From NCBI RefSeq assembly GCF_026914265.1, contig NC_069127.1, positions 70,050,223 through 70,114,222 of the forward strand: a DNA stretch of 64,000 nucleotides, given 5' to 3'. Both the position numbers and the translations under genes were made by a program. The notes below the pieces were generated by a model, which saw nothing but the letters and a program-made list of their open reading frames with translations, did not search any database and was not told where the DNA came from. The stretch's first letter is position 1. Each line of letters starts with the position of its first letter. The DNA is from Mya arenaria (Eukaryota; Mollusca; Bivalvia; Myida; Myidae). Shown piece after piece: positions 57,961 through 64,000 of this stretch.

Positions 57961-60110
57961 GTATTTTGTAAACATTAATATGTGGGACAGCAATGAATGC
58001 TTATACATTGTTAATTATTAAGGAATTGTTACAGTTATAATACGAATCCGTTGTCATTCAAACATTCGATTGATGAATAAAGTGACTATAGTTTGAAAAT
58101 TGAATAATAGCACGTTGTTGTATAAATAATTTAATCCAATGAAACACTTTGACCATCTCTGACAAACAAACCCCTGTCAACTGACCGGGCAGAGCCAGGC
58201 TCCAATACCCGTCATGTTCATTTGCTTTAAAAGGCGTGTACCGGTATGTGATATGAAAACATTCAGTTTAGAATATTATTTTCAGTTTAGATGTAATTAC
58301 TTTATGACAACGTACCCGTATTCAGATCATATGACCCTCAAATGGTAGTCAAAGGTTTAGTAAATGTGTGTTTGGTAGCTATTGGTTAATCATATTTCTA
58401 TTGATTTTTTTTCGCAAAAAAAAATGCAAAGAATATGTTGAACACGCATACACTGCAGGAGACCGAACCGAACCAATCGTAACAACTCGGCCATCTCCGG
58501 CAAGCTTCGAGATCGACAACTATGTTGGATACTGGTCGAGGTGTTCCGAGGTTGGCGATCGAATTTAACTGGTCGTTCGACAGGCTTTACTGCATGAAAT
58601 CACGGATTATTTACTACCATGGAACACTTTTGCCTTGGCACCGAGCAGGACACGTTTGTGGCTTTGCTTACGCTGCTATACTTCTTTAGTCACAGTGAAT
58701 ATTGAATACAACTTTTGACAAACGTTTAAAGTCTAAAACACTTTGTTTAAATGATCATGAGAGCATTTTGGATGAAAGGAATTTTTAATATCATTTTTGC
58801 CAAAGATCATACACAAAGACCAAATCACTTTTTCAAGGTTTTGAACATGAGGTCAGTTTTGGTGTCGCCTGCAAGTTCAGCATTAATATAGGTTTTACTT
58901 TTGGCGGTGTCCGCAACAGCATCAGCATCAGCATAAACATCATGAAACTTGGTGACAGTGTTTGTTGTCATAATGGCTCATTCGAGGTCAGTCAAGAGAA
59001 AATCCATCACAGTTAAATTATCATTCTGCACATTGTAAATTGAAATGTATTCACGTGTTGTATGTGTGTTTTGTGCAGACAATTGCTTGAAGTGTTTATT
59101 ACTAGTATTCAAACATTATACAATCTGGTGACAGTGTTTGTGATCACATTCGATCGACAGAAGGATCGCCCAAGTAAAACTCGAGTTATGCGGCTTATGT
59201 ACCTTTTACAAACACACTCTTGCGCACAGTGGTCAGAAATTGGCTCAGTGTGAGCATTATTTGATAAGCTCATAGAGAGCTGAATTTTCTACCATCTGTA
59301 CCCTGTGCGTAGGATTGAACAATATTTTTTGTTGGGAAGTATAATAAAGTAACTAGTCCTTTATTATGGAGCGAACTACTTAAATGGTTTGGTACGACTT
59401 GTTCTGATTATATTGTTCAGATTATTATCACGATGTTTGAAAAATTAGCCTGATATTGTTTTCGTGGGCCACAGCCAACTATTTCTTATAAAGATTTGAC
59501 ACACGAGTTCGCACGAGTTCACAACAATTAAAATGATACCCGACACAATCAAGATGCATGCGAGGGAAGAATGTGATGGCCTATGTGAATATATAATGCA
59601 TCTAAACTCGATGCCCTGTAAATGTCTAAATCAAGATTTCAAGATTTCAGAATACTTGCCCGGAACGCAATGGTGGCATTGTAATAGTAGTATATATTCA
59701 TAATGCATAAACATGTATATTCACACACCAGTGTGATAAAACACACACACAAATGCTTTTAAATATTTATTGCATGAGAGTACACAAAGAAAAAAGATAT
59801 AGATGCATCTGCTGAAGGATTATAAAGAAGAGCTATTATATGTGACGTCGTCACCAAAGCAAACAGTCCTGTTGAGTTCAAAATAACGTTTTTTATTCGC
59901 GATATGTCGCGTCTCATTAGCAGGCAATGACAGCTGTTTTTACATATTTTCGAATAGGTTTTTTCATTTAATTTTACTCATTGTTTTAAATATGTGAATA
60001 CCTCAACAAGACTCTTTTTCGTAGGCAACGACACATATAAATATTATGTGAGTAGTATTATTGAAAGTCCATTAATTCGTATTCCGTGTTTTGCGCCGTT
60101 AATTTAGTGT
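57961..60110. other. Intergenic interval
   Basis: No supported exon. 58440-58565 ('cgtaacaactcggcc', 'aagcttcgagatcga') is a fragment of the repeat inside the MULE-like element at 47690-47820. A reverse-strand AATAAA near 59893 may serve the Kazal-type gene. Confidence 0.5.
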
Positions 60111-60115
60111 GCTTG

Positions 60116-61347
60116 TCAGCCTAGAAATAGTCCACCGGGCTTGGCCCCACACCCTTCTTCCTTCTTGTCTAACTTGACATCCCTGAAACAATATTAGGAG
60201 ACATGTACACATATGGAAGGATATTAACGTAACGAAATCACATCTTGCTCAAATTTGGCGACATGTACACAAATTGCTCAAATTTGTTTGCTGCATTGAT
60301 TTTGTTACCCGACCTTGACATACTATGCTTTCATTCAGAGCTCCTCGGCCATTTTTTTTATCGAAAAGAACCTCGGATGTATATGGACGGTTTACAAAGT
60401 CAGAAATTGTTACACTTTAACTACTCTGCAAGGAATTTCAATTTAGAATTGAAACTTAATGACGTAACTCTTGATAATCTTAATTATGTTTGCAATTATA
60501 CACTTCACAGGCAATCAATTGAAACATAGATCTACAAATACAAGCGAAAACACGAGGAGCTCCGATTGGAATGGATTGTTCGTCATGCTTAGAACAAACT
60601 AGTTGGTGCACGTTTACAAATCCATGGAGCGCGTTCATATAAACGTGCAGGAAATAGAACCATTTCTTATATCTGCTCTCATTTTTTTTTATTGTTTTCA
60701 ATACAAGAACTTATGTATTAAAGGTAAAATAAGTTTGCATTTGCTAAATGACGTCGAGCTTGTCAAATAGAATGCAGCAATGAAATAAAATATTGACTTC
60801 AAAACGCCGTATTAACGTCATTTTTTTCTCAATGCTAAAAGCATTTTTTTATGCGAATGGTTTGAAAGGCTGACGTGACCTTATATGTTCTAAATGTCTT
60901 CGATTGTAACATATTCTCTGCAGGCGGGGAACCAAATTCTGTCGCCATAGACTCATTGAAGGCTTACATTATATAAATGCGATTTTATTGACTGGAAATG
61001 TTGGTTATACTCTGAAGTGTATAGTGAATACCAGCCGTTTGCACCTGGAAAATTTTAGCCGGATTTTACTTACTTGTTGCATTTTAACGCACATGGGTTG
61101 ACATACCATGTACCATCGTCCCCACATTGATAGTCTAACTCTCTAGTACATTTGCATGCAACTATGAAATTAAAGAAAATGGTAGTTAAATATTGTAGTT
61201 TAGTGTTTTAAGATAAAAGTAAGGGAAACATAATTACGACAGTCCAAAATAAAGGTATTGTTGGTATCGAAACCATAATATGTTTGATATGATATTATAA
61301 GACTTCCTGAACCAGTATGTTATATTCTACGTTTTATCTGGAACCCA

Positions 61348-61396
<49 letters not shown>

Positions 61397-63064
61397 CTCT
61401 GATAGCAAATATGACTCAAATGTATACCAAAGCCCGAAATAATAGCCTTCTCATTGGACAAAAGTAACTATTGACCACTAAAAAAAAACTGATGATTGTA
61501 CAATCTTGTATTTTGCTACTGTGTATTACCTCTATTGTATTTTTACTATTTATTTTTGAAATTCTGGTTTTGAATTATTCTTATGAATGTGTACAATTTT
61601 AAATGTGATTTAATTAAATTCATTACAATTAATACTTTGTCGTGGAATAACTTGTAAGATTGCAAAATATATTTCACCTCATGAACACCAAAAGTGAATA
61701 TTTTTTTATAAATTTTAGGGCTCACTAGGTGATTTGAATTACGATCTACACTAAAACTCTATTTTAAATATCGTTTTATATATAGCGATTTGAAATGTGA
61801 TAAAAAAATCTTACCGCCGCAAGCGACCAGGTTCTTTTGCAATTTGGCGCCCCTGAATATTAATTTTAATGACATTGCCATTTGAAGAATACAGTTCAAA
61901 TATAATCCAAATGTTAATCAAACCAATGCAAAATGTCAATGTCTATTTTTTAATATTCACAAGCTTTTATTTAATTGTTCATCTTTTAGAATGTAAAACT
62001 ACGTTTACTGTTGTATTCCTCAAACTAAATATTCACTGTAGTGAACAATATTTGACATAACAACATCCTAATCATGTCCATTGTGAACTACTTTGTAAGT
62101 CCCATGAACACGCTCATGATCTGACGAATTAAAGTACAACCTACACTTACAGCCAATGAAATAGCAGATATGCATCATTAAAGGGACTGTGTCACAGATT
62201 GGCACCAAAATTATTATTTTCTGTTACGAATCTCAGGACAATTATCTAATAGAATGTGTTGCGCTTTGATATCATAATTGTAAAAAAGTACCAAAATGTA
62301 AAAACAAATTGTGTCGGAGACCGGGTTCAAACCCGCGTCGCCAAAATTGAAGTCCAGCGTCTTACTCACTGAGCTACAAAGGCTTATACTCATCGAGTGA
62401 CACAATTAAGCTACACACCTACCTCGGTTATATCACGTGATAACACCGACTAGCCAATCACGCTTAAGGAATGAATTCTACCTGGTAGACATACCCAGTA
62501 ATCTTTTTTAATGGAAAAATACGAAATAACTGCTAAACTTAGATAAATTGTAAATTATGTGGTACTTCAGTTAGTAAGTTCAATGCATTGTACACATCGA
62601 TGCCAAGTTTATGTCAGTTTTCGACAATTTTCTCTTTTTTTCGCTATTATTTCATACGGAGTACAGCCCCTTTAAGTACTAAGCACAATCATTAAGAATT
62701 TCAACTTTCCTGAGTGTTGAGGTCCGCCAGTTGCCATTCATCCGACACACACTCGATGTGTCAGATTTTGCGTTGACAATGTGTCAGCCAATGAGGTTGT
62801 ATTATATGTCAGTTACATATGTACATATTAACCTTAATTAAAATCTTAGTGATTAAGAAGAATTATACTCATAATACTTAAGATTCTAGTTATATCATAT
62901 AACTATTACATAACTAAAATTACAGGGTTCACCGAAACGACATAATATAAGGTCTACTTACGCGCACTTCAGGAGACAGGTGTTGTCGTACTTCTTGCAA
63001 TTTTCATCATAAATGTCGAACTCAATACCTGAACCGCATTTTGCACAGTCTTTGTCGCCATATA
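60116..63064 (-). CDS. Kazal-type multi-domain protease inhibitor-like protein, C-terminal part
   Basis: Minus-strand exons 63064-62962, 61852-61815 (38 bp), 61161-61074 and 60182-60116 join in phases 1-2, 2-1, 1-2, 2-stop. They encode two Kazal-like domains: DCAKCGSGIEFDIYDENC...NTCLLKCA + short GAKLQKNLVACG, and CKCTRELDYQCGDDGTWYVN plus PCALKCN + DVKLDKKEEGCGAKPG, ending GLFLG. The C.C...CG.DG..Y.N.C.L.C..G.C spacing fits Kazal inhibitors, which block serine proteases or act as follistatin-like modules. Each domain is split the same way over a long and a very short exon, suggesting growth by exon-pair duplication. Domain 1 lacks the usual CG.DG. The 5' end with signal peptide lies beyond 64000 or was not found. 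Confidence 0.85.
60332..60568. mobile_element. MITE, relative of 26820-27154
   Basis: CATTCAGAGCTCCTCGGCCA at the left, CGAGGAGCTCCGATTG at the right; internal 'aatcttaattatgtttgcaa' shared. Lies in the last intron of the Kazal gene. Confidence 0.75.
61352..61392. repeat. (TA)n microsatellite
   Basis: About 20 TA units in an intron of the Kazal gene. Confidence 0.95.
62179..62674 (-). mobile_element. tRNA-headed element with terminal inverted repeats, second copy
   Basis: TTAAAGGGACTGT and ACAGCCCCTTTAA are inverted ends. The minus-strand centre (62400-62310) has A-box-like TAGCTCAGTGAGTA and B-box GGTTTGAACCC, and the same ~270-bp leader as 2354-2829. Lies between two exons of the Kazal gene. 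Confidence 0.8.
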
Positions 63065-63639
63065 CTGGAAATACATTTGTATATAAGTCAGGTATTCCGT
63101 TCAGATTATATGACTATGGCGGCCATATTGGGAACCATCTTGGATGCTTTGGTCATATTCAATAACTATAAACGCCTTAAGAAAAAGGGAAATAGACAAT
63201 ATTTCAAAATATCTTAATCCATGATATGTTGTTGTTTATTCAAGAAATCTTGAAACATAATTTAAAATGCTATTTCGAATCGTGAAAATCTCTTGTTAAT
63301 TTGGTAAAGAAGTAAGCTATTAGGTTTACCAAGTTGCTGTACTCCCTTCCCTAACAGAAGGGGCTACATATATGTTTCAATAATTTTAAGATAAATCAGC
63401 TATAAATGAAATCGAAAATACTTCACAAAGGCCACATCTTCAACGAACGCCACAACAGTTTATTAAAGACTGTGAAAGAAGACTTTCAATAAGACTAATT
63501 GAGCTCACAAGAAAAAAACAACATAGGTATGCATTTGCATTTATAAATACATATCTAAAAAAGTATTCCAATTATAAAACCATGATTTCATGTAATGTAT
63601 CTTATTTTTACACTGAATAAATGTTAAGCATACATGTAA

Positions 63640-63950
63640 TATTATCGACTCTTAACGAAGCACTCTGACTCCCCAAAAAGTTATTAATTCAATTGCTTTG
63701 ATATATAAAAAAGAATGGAGACATTTAGGAAACAATGGTTCTTATGAAGAATACCGAGGTTAATTTGAAAGAAAGGTGCAGAAAACACGGTATTTCGACC
63801 CTTGAAACGGTATTTTTTTTAACACTCACCAATCATTTTTTTTTGCATTTATAGCAATTAAATACACGATTACAATCTTGGCATCAGTAATTAATATTTT
63901 CCATAAATGCATGATTTAGTAAGTAGTTGAAGATTTATCACTCAAACTTT
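63640..63950 (+). repeat. Dispersed repeat, copy 2
   Basis: Relative of 3120-3430 in the same orientation. No exon was found between 63065 and the window end. Confidence 0.6.
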
Positions 63951-64000
63951 ATATTTATTTCTATTTAAGCAAATTACCAGGAAATTGGTCCATACTTTGG

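Noticed and set aside
58368-58568. 66-codon plus-strand ORF
   Set aside because: Its second half is a fragment of the repeat found inside the element at 47.7 kb.

Overview
This is a eukaryotic nuclear window, most likely from a bivalve mollusc. It is AT-rich and intron-rich. Short exons have canonical GT-AG borders and sit in long introns packed with small inverted-repeat transposons, tRNA-headed SINE-like elements, GACGGACAGACGG/CCCCCCAAAACAAAG-type repeats and satellites of the kind common in clams and oysters. Species assignment is inference. There is no operon, CRISPR array or bacterial signal.

Five protein-coding loci can be assembled by splice phase. (1) Minus strand, 18320 down to the left edge: an unrecognised, partly repetitive and probably disordered protein with eight exons visible. 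Its last visible exon is nearly 2 kb, is open to the window edge and carries ten 14-residue repeats. (2) Plus strand, 22324-26451: a complete seven-exon type I membrane protein of about 716 aa with a signal peptide, a SUEL/rhamnose-binding-lectin domain, a glycosylated Cys-containing domain, a Ser/Thr-rich stalk, one transmembrane helix and a cytoplasmic tail. (3) Minus strand, 43475-30528: a 15-coding-exon protein of about 842 aa with four SPRY-like modules and a C-terminal CAIL prenylation motif. (4) Plus strand, 46754-49986: SNIP1, a two-exon FHA-domain protein, divergent from locus 3. (5) Minus strand, 63064-60116: the last four exons of a multi-Kazal protease-inhibitor-like secreted protein, including a 38-bp microexon.

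The rest is repeat-rich. At 5.2-7.7 kb lies a satellite of about 179-bp monomers in a 1076-bp higher-order unit, possibly embedded in an old pogo/Tigger-like element. At 10.3-12.2 kb is a foldback element. At 16.9-17.6 kb are four tRNA-like SINE heads. At 35-36.4 kb is an internally deleted pogo element. At 45.6-48.2 kb LINE and MULE-type elements are nested in and around the SNIP1 5' end. At 52.9-53.6 kb is a 29-bp minisatellite grown from a transposon terminus. From 53.7 to 57.9 kb there is a block of dispersed bivalve repeats. Two copies of a tRNA-headed element with terminal inverted repeats lie near the two ends of the window in opposite orientation.

The loci show no shared pathway; this is an ordinary euchromatic gene neighbourhood. 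The most interesting material is the tetra-SPRY prenylated protein, the lectin-mucin receptor, tandemly duplicated exons in locus 1, and several transposon-to-satellite transitions. All exon borders were read by eye from GT/AG sites and codon phase. No similarity search was run.
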